Shown one piece after another: positions 11,076 to 23,633 of a stretch of DNA of 64,000 nt. The stretch is from assembly GCA_026119855.1 (NCBI GenBank), contig JAOWBW010000182.1:598297-662296 (forward strand), written 5' to 3'. A model generated the notes under the pieces. That model was not told where the DNA came from and made no database searches. It saw nothing but the letters and a program-made list of their open reading frames with translations. This DNA is from Campanula takesimana. Lineage: Eukaryota > Streptophyta > Magnoliopsida > Asterales > Campanulaceae. A program made the position numbers and the translations under genes. Within the stretch, counting starts at the first letter, position 1. Each line of letters opens with the position of its first letter.

Positions 11076-13931
11076 TGTCACGATCCGAAAACTAGGCTCT
11101 ATTTTATTAGTGATAAATAATTATTATTTATTTATTTGCTTATTTATTTATTTAAATTATTATTTATTTAAATATTTATGTGTGCATTTTATGTTTCATC
11201 ATAATTATGCTTAGCATTTTATTTGAGTCATTCGGGTTAGTGTAATATTGTTGGGTCTTAATTGTTAGCAGGGAGTGTAGTATTGTGTTAGTAGGCGGAG
11301 AAGGGGCCTAAGTGTAACTTCGATTTTAACTTCACATTCTTCCTTCTTCTCCTTCCCCCTCACAAACTCATTCTCAGTATTCTCTTTCTCTCTCTCCTCA
11401 AGAAAAAGGTAAACATTTCTCTCTTCCCTGTCTCTTCATTTTAGCTATCTTCCTCTCATCTTCTCTCATTTCTCTCTATACGAAATGTGTTTAGATCGTC
11501 GATAGGATCGCGTAGAATCAAGAATATTCGAATTCCGTCAACTTTCATTATTTTCAAGTTACTTTTCCCCCATTTTTATGCTAAAATGTTCAAATCATGT
11601 TCATATAATGCTTTTGTTGTTATATTTGAAGTTTAGATGAGGTTGCAATTTATTTGGAATTTATTTGGGTTTTTGGTAAAAAATGGTGATTTATGAATGT
11701 TGGGGTTTGATTCTTGATTTTGGTTGTTAAATGTTGTTGTATGAGTCTTTTTAGACTTATAAGTTGTTTTGGTACATTAGTATGCTAGTTAGAGGGTTGG
11801 ATTTTGGTTGGAATGTGTTTTGGTATGAAAATGGAAGAACCCATTTTGTTCTTCCCGATTTCCAGTATTTCAGATCATTGGGCGACCGCCCAAAAATGCC
11901 TGGGCGACCGCACAACTATCTGAAAGCTTTTGGTTGTGTTTGAGGGTCTTTCTGGGCGACCGCACAGTCCCTGGTGGGTGGCCGCACAGTCCTCTGAAAG
12001 TTTACATTTTGTTAATTTGTGTGATTGAAGAATGCGTTTTGATCCGAATCTTGGGTGTCCTTCTAGTCGGCCTTAGCGATCATTGTAGTACACTCTAGTG
12101 ATAGAATTGGGTCCTTTATGATCAAGTTTGTGTTTGAAATTAATTAAGTGTTGATTGGGATTTGGAACACCTTATTGAGGTATTGTTGGTTTGACTTATC
12201 TTTGTGATGATCATTTGGTATATGTTTGGGCATCTTATGATGTGTTCGTGATTGTTCCAATCGAATTGATTTTCGGGTGAGTCTTGGTCTAGGTTTTAGG
12301 TGATGTCCTATAGTACCTAGAGGGTGGTTACTGAACACCAAAGTGTAGGGTTTAGTCCAGTCGTGATCATGTTCTAATAAGTGTAACCTTTTGGATTCAT
12401 TTAGGGTGTTTAGAATGGGTTCGTTATGAACGGAGATAAAGCGTGAGTTGGCAATTGGGTACCTACGGTTTGATTAACCTTAAGATGTATTCATTCGGAT
12501 TTCTTATTTGGAATTCCAGGTGTGATGAGATGGTTGAGTTCATAGTCCTAGTATATCTTTTGAGTAAATGTTTATGATCATTTTGGTAATAGTCATTGTG
12601 CCATTGGTGAGCGACCGTTTGGGTTGTGCTCTTTATGATTAACTTGTGGGTATCATATTTAGGATGTATTTGGTACGTGCCTTATCTTGGAATCATTATA
12701 TTTTAATGGTCAATGTTGTTGGACTCTTTTATGAGAAACTCCTTGTGCTATTGTTGTTGAACTCTTCTTGAGTAATCGTTTGCATCTTTTATGGTGATTA
12801 ATTGGTATGATTCCCTACTTTGGAATCAATGGTTGTTTATTGTGCTAGTATTTTATTACTTAGCCTTACTTGAAAGTCCAGCTGGTATTTTGTGTGTGTT
12901 TGGGCGATGCGAAACATTATGATGGCACAACCAAGTCCATTGTGATGTTGACCATTATTTTGCCGCATTATTACCCTCCTCCAGATTGGCCTTGGATGTG
13001 AGAAGAGCTAGCTCCTTTGTGTGCATTTTAGCTTTACTTGGAGCATGACTTTGTGGCATGTCTCCCGTCCCTTGTGACACTTCTTTTGGTTATTGGTTCC
13101 GGTACCGGGTTTCTCTTCAGCTTCTATGCTACTATGAAGATGGTTTGTTGATCGATGGGTTGATCGGTCGCTTCTGACCGGGGATTTCTCTTCATCTTTC
13201 ATGCTATTATGAAGATTGATTTGTTGATTATTGAAGCTGCGCAGCGACCTTTATTTGGTTCTTCAGTTGGGTGAAACCTTGGCTATGTATCCACTTATGA
13301 GTGTTTATTTCAGCTTTATGTGTTGCATGATGAGCTGGTCGTTATTTCCAACCGGTATGGGACGGTTGGCGATAGGGAGCCTCTCATTTGTTGTTATATG
13401 TTTATTTATATGATTGATTATTGGATGTTACCGTTCGTCAGCATGTCACTTATTATTCCGCTGCTATCTGTCTTATGTTAATTGCTATTGGTCATTGCAT
13501 ATTAGCATGTCATGTAGTTGCATTAGTAACTTACTGAGATTTTATCTCACCCCGTTTATTTCCATCTTTGTTTTTCCTTAACCCCCCCCAAGGAGGAAAA
13601 GGATTATGATTCGCGGTTCAAGGAGGACGTCGAGAGGATTGAGATTTTGGGGCAGGTTGTTATGGATCGGTTTACATTATTTAAATGTATAACATTTTGG
13701 GGATAGTTTTACCATTATTGACGTCATTAAGAATTGTATATTTTATTCTTTTGGGTATAAGCTGTAGAGCTTATGTTGGATGTACTTTGTTGATTTAAAC
13801 TTGGATTTGTAAAACCTTGTGTTATCATCTTTTGATTCAAAATGGAATTTTTAACTTCTATATTTTAGAGTTTTGGTTTTAAGTCGACGTCCAGATCGCG
13901 GTCTCGGGCCCGCGGGGTTCGGGGCGCGACA
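11076..13931 (+). repeat. 5' LTR of the gag-only gypsy element
   Basis: Starts TGTCACGATCCG and ends GGGGCGCGACA. GC-rich modules of the form GGGCGACCGC recur at 11880-11990. The small frames at 12144-12341 and 13008-13202 reappear in the other LTR and are not genes. Confidence 0.95.
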
Positions 13932-13933
13932 GT

Positions 13934-13943
13934 TGGTATCAGA
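13934..13943 (+). other. Primer-binding site, initiator-methionine tRNA type
   Basis: TGGTATCAGA lies two bases after the 5' LTR end at 13931. The match to the usual complement of initiator tRNA-Met ends after ten bases (GATC follows). Confidence 0.85.
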
Positions 13944-14050
13944 TCTATGGTTTAGCTCTAAGTATCGGTATAGGTGGCTAGAACGACCTAGGAGGGTAGT
14001 TGTGTTCGGAGTGAGTAACGGTTGATGTTTTATACAGGTAATTGTTCTCA

Positions 14051-15142
14051 ATGGCTAGAAGAAGAGCTAGTGAAGACATCAGGGGGACTCAGAATCTTAA
14101 TGGTCTAAGGGATGAAAACCGTGCAGTGTTTCAGGTCAGGTTTGAAGCGGCCGTGAAATCAACTCATGACCAAGGGCCGAGAGAAGAACATGTAGCACCT
14201 CCGCGATATGGGTTGGAGCAGTTCTTAAAGTTGAAACCAAGTGAGTACGACGGTGAACCGGATGTGAAGAAAGCCGAGCTATGGATAGAATCGATGGAGA
14301 AAATCTACGATGTCTTTGGTTGCACTGATGAGGATAGGGTTCTGTTTGCAGCTTATAAGCTCGTGGGGGCTGCGGAACATTGGTGGAAGGCACTGAAGAC
14401 CAGTTGGGATGCGACTCTTGTACCATATCCTTGGGAGTGGTTCGTGAGGAAATTCAAGGATCATTTTATCTCTCTAGTGGATCAAAACCGGAAAGAGATC
14501 GAGTTCCTCAGCTTGGAGCAAGGCATGATGTCAGTAGCACAGTACTCGGCTAAGTTCGCAGAATTAGCCAGGTGTTGTGACTACCTTGTGCGGACCGAGG
14601 AGTAGAAAGCGATGAGACTGATCAGGGGTTTGAAGACAGCTATTAGGACTCAACTTTTAGCCCAAAGAGTTCAACCTTTTCAGGATGCGGTGGATCGAGC
14701 CTACTTGATTGAGCAGGATATTGGGGAACACAAAAGGAAGACTGAGATGGTTAACCCGGGTAAGCAAGGAGGGCAGAGTAAGTCACAACAGCAACATTCG
14801 GATAACAGAGGTAATTCTGGAGTGCAAACTCGATTCAGAGGGCAACGGCAAGGGCAACCAACAGTAGGAAATCAAGGTTCTAATAAGGGGACACAAAATG
14901 GGAAAGTCTGCAGCTACTGTCAGAGGAAAGGACACTCAGAAGACAAGTGTTGGAAGAAGCAAGGAAAATGTGTGAAGTGTGGTCAGTTGGGACACTTCGT
15001 CAGAGATTGTCCGAGGTTTAGAGTTCAGTCATCGGGGACAGGAACTGGAATATCACAGGGTCAGAAGAGAGATGCTTCGGGGAAGCCCAAGGTTTCGGGT
15101 AGAGTATTTGCAATCAATCAGCACTCACCAGGTAACGGATAA
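14051..15142 (+). pseudogene. gag: Ty3/gypsy gag with one in-frame stop
   Basis: Gag forms the cytoplasmic virus-like particle that packages element RNA. The frame starts at ATG 14051 (MARRRASEDI) and is open for 363 codons apart from TAG at 14603-14605 (codon 185), after RTEE. The retrotransposon gag core spans residues 55-225, including AEHWWKAL and the FKDHF stretch. A basic Q/G-rich linker follows. Two zinc knuckles of CX2CX4HX4C form close it: CSYCQRKGHSEDKC (about 287-300) and CVKCGQLGHFVRDC (about 307-320). Family gags usually have glutamine at the stop, so CAG to TAG is likely. Protease does not follow. Whether the stop is read through is unknown. Confidence 0.9.
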
Positions 15143-16851
15143 TTTCAGGAGGTATTATTTTGCGTCGTGAGAGCGAGCGCGTGCATTTTAGGATCATCGC
15201 ATTTATGTGTTTCTGTGCATTTAGTTGCATTTACTTCTTCTGAGTCTTTGACTTATGTGTTGTAGGTGTCTACTCCTATGGAGGAGTTTAGGGTATCTGA
15301 TGAACTCTTATGTGCTTATGATGTGCTTAAGTGTGGTTATGTCTCACCTGCTAAATTAGCCATGTTGCTATTACAAGATTTTGATGTTACTATTGCTTTA
15401 ATCTATTGTTGTAAGGGATTGTTATATTCTCCATTCCTAATTTCTTAAAACTGTTTGAGACCGTTCCTTTGGGTAGAGTTATACCTGTCTTTTCTTAATT
15501 GAAATCCGAGTATTTAGTTTCGGTCAGTTTGTTGGGTGTATTTATCATTCGTAAGATTTTCGTTTTCTTCCGAATAGTACCCCGTGTTTGAGGAGAAGTT
15601 TGGGTTAAATTGAGTTGTTATGGTACAAGGTTGTAATGCTAATATTTAGATCAATATCCATATTGTATCGGTTGAGTTATAGGAGTTGAGGATCTCTTGA
15701 GGAAAATTTTGGTCACTTTTAGTGCATCTCAGTGAATGTATCGGAATGGATTAGCATGGAGAGGTGTACGATTTGTTATGGATGATGAGTTTGTTGTAGG
15801 AGTTATGATCATTAATGGTGGTAAGCGTGTTAAATTAGAAGGGACTAAGTACATTTTGGGAGAGCAATAATTTCTCAATCTATGTTAAGGGCATTTTGAA
15901 ATTTTGGCTAGATAGTGGTTGTATGGTTCTAAATCCCTTCTTGGTGGCGTTTCCCGAAGTGGATCAAGGGTATGTGAAGGAAGTCGAGTATCAATACTGG
16001 GGCATAATTAAGGAATATCATGATTTGGTATTGGGTCAGTTGGAACGTTGCTAGCTAATTGGTTTATTATGATGGTAGTACTATTGAGCCTAAGTATCAT
16101 TAGGTTAATAAATGTATGCGTGAAAGACTAACTTGGGTTAGCTATTGAGGATTTGAGATTTGTTGATTTCCTTGGGTATATGAGCACAGATTATTAACAA
16201 AAAAAAAGGAGCTAGAGGAAATCCATTGAAGATAAAATTTAGATCATTTTCGGACTGTTGCGTATTCGTAATTATTTTAGGCTTTCAAGGATTGGAGTTT
16301 TATGACGATGATATTATGGCGTAGATTTAAGTGAACATTTTGTATTAAAATTTTGGGTTTATATTATACCTCTAGTTTAAGGTGCTACCTAGAACGAGAG
16401 CACTATAATGGGAACCCTTGGAGATATAGCCTTTGGTGAATATTATGGGGATGGGAAAATTTCTTTAGCCCTTCATATTTCAAGAGCTAATTTAGCTCGA
16501 GATGGTAATGTTTTGAATTTCTGGGGAATAATACTAAGTATGCGATTTACAAATGGAAGTACCTTTGCGGTGTAGTTAAGGCTATGAATAAGGCGAGCTT
16601 GAGATATCTCGAGAATTATGTGTGGAAATAGATTGGATTCTTCGATTTTGAGTACGAGTTTTGATTAGTAACGAAGATAATGATGGAATAATTCGGTTCG
16701 AGAGGTAGTGTTATCGTAAGCATTATATAAGGTTACCTTGTAGTGGGATAGATTGGACAATTGAGGAATTTGAGAAATGGCGGAACTACCGTATCCGTGC
16801 CTATTTGGTCTTTCGGGTAAGTCTCGTTAAAATTCGGGTCGAATTTTCTTT
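15143..16851 (+). other. Pol-less internal spacer
   Basis: About 1.7 kb between gag and the PPT. I see no protease DSG, reverse transcriptase YxDD, RNase H or integrase motifs on the plus strand, and no open frame above about 60 codons. It may hold shredded pol sequence, but none could be aligned by eye. Confidence 0.6.
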
Positions 16852-16860
16852 AAGGGGGAG
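16852..16860 (+). other. Polypurine tract
   Basis: AAGGGGGAG followed by TGAA and then the 3' LTR start TGTCACGACCCG at 16865. The preceding TCGAATTTTCTTT is typical of the 3' ends of gypsy chromoviruses. Confidence 0.8.
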
Positions 16861-16864
16861 TGAA

Positions 16865-19729
16865 TGTCACGACCCGAAAACTAGGCTCTATTTTATTAGT
16901 GATAAATAATTATTATTTATTTATTTGCTTATTTATTTATTTAAATTATTATTTATTTAAATATTTATGTGTGCATTTTATGTTTCATCATAATTATGCT
17001 TAGCATTTTATTTGAGTCATTCGGGTTAGTGTAATATTGTTGGGTCTTAATTGTTAGCAGGGAGTGTAGTATTGTGTTAGTAGGCGGAGAAGGGGCCTAA
17101 GTGTAACTTCGATTTTAACTTCACCTTCTTCCTTCTTCTCCTTCCCCCTCACAAACTCATTCTCAGTATTCTCTCTCTCTATCTCCTCAAGAAAAAGGTA
17201 AACATTTCTCTCTTCCCTCTCTCTTCATTTTAGCTATCTTCCTCTCATCTTCTCTCATTTCTCTCTATACGAAATGCGTTTAGATCGTCGATAGGATCGC
17301 GTAGAATCAAGAATATTCGAATTCCGTCAACTTTCATTATTTTCAAGTAAGTTACTTTTCCCCCATTTTTATGCTAAAATGTTCAAATCATGTTCATATA
17401 ATGCTTTTGTTGTTATATTTGAAGTTTAGATGAGGTTGCAATTTATTTGGAATTTATTTGGGTTTTTGGTAAAAAATGGTGATTTATGAATGTTGGGGTT
17501 TGATTCTTGATTTTGGTTGTTAAATGTTGTTGTATGAGTCTTTTTAGACTTATAAGTTGTTTTGGTACATTAGTATGCTAGTTAGAGGGTTGGATTTTGG
17601 TTGGAATGTGTTTTGGTATGAAAATGGAAGAACCCATTTTATTCTTCCCGATTTCCAGTATTTCAGATCATTGGGCGACCGCCCAAAAATGCCTGGGCGA
17701 CCGCACAACTATCTGAAAGCTTTTGGTCGTGTTTGAGGGTCTTTCTGGGCGACCGCACAGTCCCTGGTGGGCGGCCGCACAGTCCTCTGAAAGTTTACAT
17801 TTTGTTAATTTGTGTGATTGAAGAATGCGTTTTGATCCGAATCTTGGGTGTCCTTCTAGTCGACCTTAGCGATCATTGTAGTACACTCTAGTGATAGAAT
17901 TAGATCCTTTGTGATCAAGTTTGTGTTTGAAATTAATTAAGTGTTGATTGGGATTTGGAACACCTTATTGAGGTATTGTTGGTTTGACTTATCTTTGTGA
18001 TGATCATTTGGTATATGTTTGGGCATCTTATGATGTGTTCGTGATTGTTCCAATCGAATTGATTTTCGGGTGAGTCTTGGTCTAGGTTTTAGGTGATGTC
18101 CTATAGTACCTAGAGGGTGGTTACTGAACACCAAAGTGTAGGGTTTAGTCCAGTCGTGATCATGTTCTAATAAGTGTAACCTTTTGGATTCGTTTGGGGT
18201 GTTTAGAATGGGTTCGTTATGAACGGAGATAAAGCGTGAGTTGGCAATTGGGTACCTACGGTTTGATTAACCTTGAGATGTATTCATTCGGATTTCTTAT
18301 TTGGAATTCCAGGTGTGATGGGATGGTTGAGTTCATAGTCCTAGTATATCTTTTGAGTAAATGTTTATGATCATTTTGGTAATAGTCATTGTGCCATTGG
18401 TGAGCGACCGTTTGGGTTGTGCTCTTTATTATTAACTTGTGGGTATCATATTTAGGATGTATTTGGTACGTGCCTTATCTTGGAATCATTATATTTTAAT
18501 GGTCAATGTTGTTGGACTCTTTTATGAGAAACTCCTTGTGCTATTGTTGTTGAACTCTTCTTGAGTAATCGTTTGCATCTTTTATGGTGATTAATTGGTA
18601 TGATTCCCTACTTTGGAATCAATGGTTGTTTATTGTGCTAGTATTTTATTACTTAGCCTTACTTGAAAGTCCAGCTGGTATTTTGTGTGTGTTTGGGCGA
18701 TGCGAAACATTATGATGGCACAGCCAAGTCCATTGTGATGTTGACCATTATTTTGCCGCATTATTACCCTCCTCCAGATTGGCCTTGGATGTGAGAAGAG
18801 CTAGCTCCTTTGTGTGCATTTTAGCTTTACTTGGAGCATGACTTTGTGGCATGTCTCCCGTCCCTTGTGACACTTCTTTTGGTTATTGGTTCCGGTACCG
18901 GGTTTCTCTTCAGCTTCTATGCTACTATGAAGATGGTTTGTTGATCGATGGGTTGATCGGTCGCTTCTGACCGGGGATTTCTCTTCAGCTTTCATGCTAT
19001 TATGAAGATTGATTTGTTGATTATTGAAGCTGCGCAGCGACCTTTATTTGGTTCTTCAGTTGGGTGAAGCCTTGGCTATGTATCCACTTATGAGTGTTTA
19101 TTTCAGCTTTATGTGTTGCATGATGAGCTGGTCGTTATTTCCAACAGGTATGGGACGGTTGGCGATAGGGAGCCTCTCATTTGTTGTTATATGTTTATTT
19201 ATATGATTGATTATTGGATGTTACCGTTCGTCAGCATGTCACTTATTATTCCGCTGCTATCTGTCTTATGTTAATTGCTATTGGTCATTGCATATTAGCA
19301 TGTCATGTAGTTGCATTAGTAACTTACTGAGATTTTATCTCACCCCGTTTATTTCCATCTTTGTTTTTCCTTAACCCCCCCCCCCCCAAGCAGGAAAAGG
19401 ATTATGATTCGCGGTTCAAGGAGGACGTCGAGAGGATTGAGATTTTGGGGCAGGTTGTTATGGATCGGTTTACATTATTTAAATGTATAACCTTTTGGGG
19501 ATAGTTTTACCATTATTGACGTCATTAAGAATTGTATATTTTATTCTTTTGGGTATAAGCTGTAGAGCTTATGTTGGATGTACTTTGTTGATTTAAACTT
19601 GGATTTGTAAAACCTTGTGTTATCATCTTTTGATTCAAAATGGAATTTTTAACTTCTATATTTTAGAGTTTTGGTTTTAAGTCGACGTCCAGATCGCGGT
19701 CTCAGGCCCGCGGGGTTCGGGGCGCGACA
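16865..19729 (+). repeat. 3' LTR of the gag-only gypsy element
   Basis: Starts TGTCACGACCCG and ends GGGGCGCGACA. Differences from the 5' LTR are few: scattered substitutions, an extra AAGT-like duplication near 17346 and a longer C-run near 19376. Confidence 0.95.
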
Positions 19730-21306
19730 AAATAAGACCAGCTGGACTTTTATAACTATTGCACAAACAATATATGATTCCACAATAGGGAACCATACCA
19801 AGTACATCATAAAGATGATCAACTGCCCATAAAGATCCCAACAACCAAGTGCAATATAAACATTTCTCAATCAAAGGATTAAGTAGGAAATCCCACAAAG
19901 ACATCATAAAGATGTAACAGCACCAAATGAACCCAAAAAGGTTACACATTTTATTTTCGATCACAAATGGACCATTCCCTCTAACATAAGATTCCAAGAA
20001 GGAAATCCGAATAAATACCACATTAAGGATATTAAACAAAACCATATCATACTTAGTCACAAATACACCCCGTGTATTTACTGTCGATCATTTCCTATGA
20101 GTTTCTCATAATTAGTACGATGACTATTACCAAAATGAACACAAACGATTACTCACAAATAGTACGATGACTATAATCCAATCATTTCTTTACATTTAGA
20201 ATTCCCAATTAATGAATCCAATAAATACATCATCAAGATGTTAAACAAATCGGTAGGCACTCAACCCCCGTTTCACGTCTTACATCCGTTCATAATCGAA
20301 CTAATTCCTAACACCCTTGTGTTCCATAACGCCTATCTAGGTACCCTAGAATAGGACCCAAAACCTAGACAAAGATTGAACCTTAACTAAATCGAATTGG
20401 AACATTTAAATCCCACCAGACAACTGTGCGGCCGCACAAAACCCTACGTGCGGTCGCCCAAAACAACCTGAACCATGACCAAAACCTTCCAGAACAATGT
20501 GCGATCGCCGGTCCTATTTGGGCGGCCGCCCACACACCTCCGCAAGCCAAAATTCAGTTCTTTTATACTCCTTCTGTTTCACCGTCTCAAAATTACTATC
20601 CCAATTTCCCTCAAATATTTATTTAACATTCTAACTCTAATTTACCGACTCAAAAGTACCATTACAATTTCTCCCAAATATTTATTTAACATTCTTTTAT
20701 ACCAAATTTATTTCACCGTCTCAAAGGTACTATCATAACTTTCTATTTTAGGTGTATAACCCATAAAATAATTCTAACAGTAAAATACCCACAAAATAGC
20801 CAAAATAACAAATAGCCCAATTACTTTCCCAAAAACAACAATTATCCAAAGATCCATCACATATAATATGCATGAGCAATATTATAAATTAAAAGGGGAA
20901 TAGTAACTTACTTGCTTCGAAATTGATACCGATGGAAAATTATTCTAATTAGCTAGAAACGATCTACTCAACACCCTGAACATTTTGGTGTAATTAGATT
21001 TTAAAACAGGGGAGTAATTAAAATTAGAAAAATCTAAATGTGAAGGAACTTACCTCCATTGATGAACACAGAGAGAGAGAGAGAAATGAAATGGGAAAGT
21101 TTGGTCTGGGTGTCGGCAGAGAGAGGAAGAAAATGTGAGTTATATAATTGCCAAGTTACACTTAGGCCCATCCAAGATTAATCAATCACATTTAAACCCC
21201 AAGGTTTCAGCTTTAACACTTAAACCCCTTATCATTATTTACAAATACTAACTCAAATATTTCAACTTATGACCGAAAAATAGTGTCGGGGTTTAGGGTC
21301 GTTACA
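19730..21306 (-). repeat. 5' LTR of the minus-strand gypsy element, right segment
   Basis: Continues the LTR interrupted at 11075; 19730-19734 is the AAATA duplication. On the minus strand the LTR begins TGTAACGACCCTAAACCCC at 21306. GCGGCCGC-type modules lie at 20425-20535. The flank after 21306 is GATAT; its TSD partner is outside the window. Confidence 0.85.
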
Positions 21307-22463
21307 GATATAATTTTAAGGGATTTTTACCAATAAGTGTCTGATAGAAGGTGGAATTTGCCAATAAAACAGACATTTTCATATTCTACCTTAGGGTCTC
21401 TGAGTTGAAATCAAAACTCCCATAGAGTCCCTGGAACTCTTTATAACAATTGTAAATGATAGAAGTACCCCCGCATCCCAAACTTATAAACCTTCCTCTC
21501 TCACCTCCAGTCCTCCACCCAAACCTTTACCAATGCTCACTTTCTCTCTCTATTCGTAAATCTCTCTCTCTAATCGTCAATCGATGGTCACCCCTTGCCT
21601 TACCATCTCCGGCGACGCCTCTCTCTCTCCCTCGCTTGGTTTTTACTCTGATTACCCTCCCATCTAACCAAATCTACACCGCTCGAAAGAAATGATTTGT
21701 ATTTTACCTCTCCGATTGGCCCACAAGATTAGGAAACCTGGTGACTATACCATCGATAATGAACAGTTGATAATGAGATCGAGTGGAAAGTTCAAGTCTC
21801 TCTACTCCACTTCCACAAGGTAATATTCACGCGCTGTTCCCCTCCCGATCTATTACTAATTTCATGAGTTTGTCACCCAATTTCTCTTTTAACAACTTGA
21901 TGCATCGTTAATATCTTTCTGATTTTTTCTCTGTTTATATTAATTTCTCAAAAGATGAACTAAATTAATTAAGTCCTTGTGCTTAAGTCTGATATTACTT
22001 GTTCAGTTGTTTTGTTAGTACTTGATTTTGGCATGAAACTCAGATAATGTGTTGTTTCTGAATTACAATTCTAGTATTGACTAATAGTTTTTGGTAGTAT
22101 TGAATACTTCATATTGCAATACCAAAGCCATAGTTATGAGGATATATTTAAAAAAAATATTGATTGCGAATTGGATTGAGATTTTTTTGGGTTGAAATAA
22201 TTCAAAAACACTAAAATGAAAGAAAATTTGAAAGAAGAATCCAATGGCAAAAAGAAAAAAAAAAAGAAGAAATAGTGCCAGAAGGAATCGAACACGCAAA
22301 CATTCAACCTTAAAAATTATAGTAACCACTGGAAAGTGTCGGTTGTTTCAAGGAAAGAAGTTGACCAAAAACAATATAAAGTAAATTATAATTTTGGAGC
22401 CCTCAAAAAATTACCAAAAGTTTGGGGCTCGAAGTAGCCGCTTGCTCGTCATAGAGTCGCCAC
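21307..22463. other. Unclassified DNA, possible gene fragment
   Basis: No transposon boundary could be assigned inside this stretch. A CT-rich, leader-like block at 21475-21640 is followed by ATGATTTGTATTTTACC near 21690. That frame runs about 45 codons to an AAGGTAAT donor-like site near 21820. I do not recognise the peptide. A GTTCGATTCC box and poly-T lie on the minus strand near 22250-22290. Nothing else stands out. Confidence 0.25.
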
Positions 22464-22657
22464 TGTATTATAGATCTTGTAATATTTTACAAAAACTAAA
22501 ATATAAGAATTAAGAAGCAATAATAAGTGGGTTAGCAAACCAAAAAAATGTAAAGAAACTAAGAAAAAACAAAACGCAAAAAATGAATCACGAAGGTAAT
22601 GTGAAATTTTGAACCGCTTAATTTCACTAGCAATCACTAGAGTCTAGATCATCTGTA
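22464..22657 (-). repeat. LTR 3'-end remnant with adjoining tRNA-Arg-type PBS (22447-22462)
   Basis: On the minus strand the sequence reads ...AATACA, then G, then TGGCGACTCTATGACG. The complete element at 51726 has the same arrangement: ...TCTACA, G, TGGCGACTCC. This suggests the 3' end of a minus-strand LTR and its PBS. The rest of that LTR is cut where the next element begins. Confidence 0.45.
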
Positions 22658-23050
22658 CCACAATGGAATTCTTGAAACAAAACAGAAGAATTTCAAAGAA
22701 ATCTTCAACAAGCCAATAAGGCTACAAGGTAAAACCCCAAAATTGCAAAGCAATCAAATTTTAATAAAAGAAGTCTAATTTTTGAATTACAACTTTAGGC
22801 CTATTTTATAGTGCCCATAAAACTTGAAAAACAATCTAAAACCTTCTAGAATTAATCCTAACCTATATAGTAACCTAATAGGACTTAAAAACTAGTAAAT
22901 TGACTCAAAATCTATCATAGAATCCTCTAAAATTAACCTACTAAAATTAATGATGAAAATAATAATAAAAATACCAATTAAACCCTAACTAATAATAAAA
23001 TACCAATATAATTATAATATTTGATATAATCATATATTTGTCCTGCATCA
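22658..23050 (-). repeat. Truncated 3' LTR of family A element
   Basis: The minus strand begins TGATGCAGGACAAATATATG at 23050 and matches 24598-24190 and 41259-41600 closely. It includes the shared GCACTATAAAATAGGCC (TATA-like). Similarity stops near 22658. Confidence 0.8.
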
Positions 23051-23550
23051 TTCACCACCACTTCAAAAGAACTCGTCCTCGAGTTCGTGCTTGAAACTTG
23101 AAGTCTTCCACTCCACTTGAAGAGATATTTAGAATAAACACGTTCTTTCCCGAGCTGCAATAAATCTGGCACTTCTGCACAAGGTAGGAAATATGACAAT
23201 CTTTCATTGTCGGCTTTAAAATTATCTGGCAGGACAACTTTAGGTTCAGCCGAGCGTTGGGCTTGATTCGTCTGAATCTCTCCTGGTTCAGGCGGGTCTT
23301 GGGTTGGGTTCAGGCGAACCATACCTCCTGGTTCGGGCGAGTCCTGGCTTGGGTTCGGTCTAATTCCTCCTGGTTCAGGCGAGTCTTGGATTGGGTTCGG
23401 GCGAACCTTTGCTGGACTTTGATCCCGCAATCTCCGTGCCACATACAACTCTTCCAAGCACCAATCCACACAATCTTCCATCACCACCACTTCAAAAAGT
23501 GGCTCCTTTGAATTCACTTTTAAGCACTCGTTCACACATTTTTTTTCCAC
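22978..23550 (-). pseudogene. Unrecognised family A protein, C-terminal part
   Basis: About 190 codons on the minus strand, the last part reading into the LTR. Visible features are two acidic direct repeats built around EPLFEVVV and DCVDWCLEEL; then three proline-rich repeats of about 15 residues with the core QDSPEPGG; then a conserved tail with LSYFLPCAEVPDLLQLGKER, YLFKWSGRLQV and NSRTSSFEVVVNDAG. The tail recurs at 40149-40305. It is joined to the N-terminal part (23634-24044) only through one frameshift and one stop, as comparison with 24834-24950 shows. Function unknown; a gag-position protein with a polyprotein-like tail is possible. Confidence 0.55.
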
Positions 23551-23633
23551 CGCCTCTTCAAAAAGTGGCTCATCTGATTTCGGTTCTGGAGCAATCTCTC
23601 CACGCTCGGAAAAAAATTATTACTAACATTTTC

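Larger units (their letters stand above)
11076..19729 (+). mobile_element. Complete gag-only Ty3/gypsy LTR retrotransposon
   Basis: Two LTRs of 2856 and 2865 bp flank a 2933-bp interior. TSD AAATA is exact (11071-11075, 19730-19734). The order is 5' LTR, initiator-Met PBS, gag with one internal stop, about 1.7 kb without recognisable pol, PPT, 3' LTR. The LTRs look almost identical by eye, which indicates recent transposition. Pol is absent, so the element must have been moved by enzymes from elsewhere. It sits inside the 5' LTR of an opposite-strand relative. The gag and PBS suggest a chromovirus of the Tekay/Del type; lineage is inferred, not proven. Confidence 0.95.

Noticed and set aside
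12144..13202. Minus-strand 64-66-codon frames, repeated at 17937-18995
   Set aside because: They are repeated because they lie in the two LTRs of one element; no homology or codon signal.
22250..22345. tRNA-derived SINE on the minus strand (GTTCGATTCC box, poly-T)
   Set aside because: The A-box is poor and no target duplication or defined end was found; a single B-box-like string is not enough.
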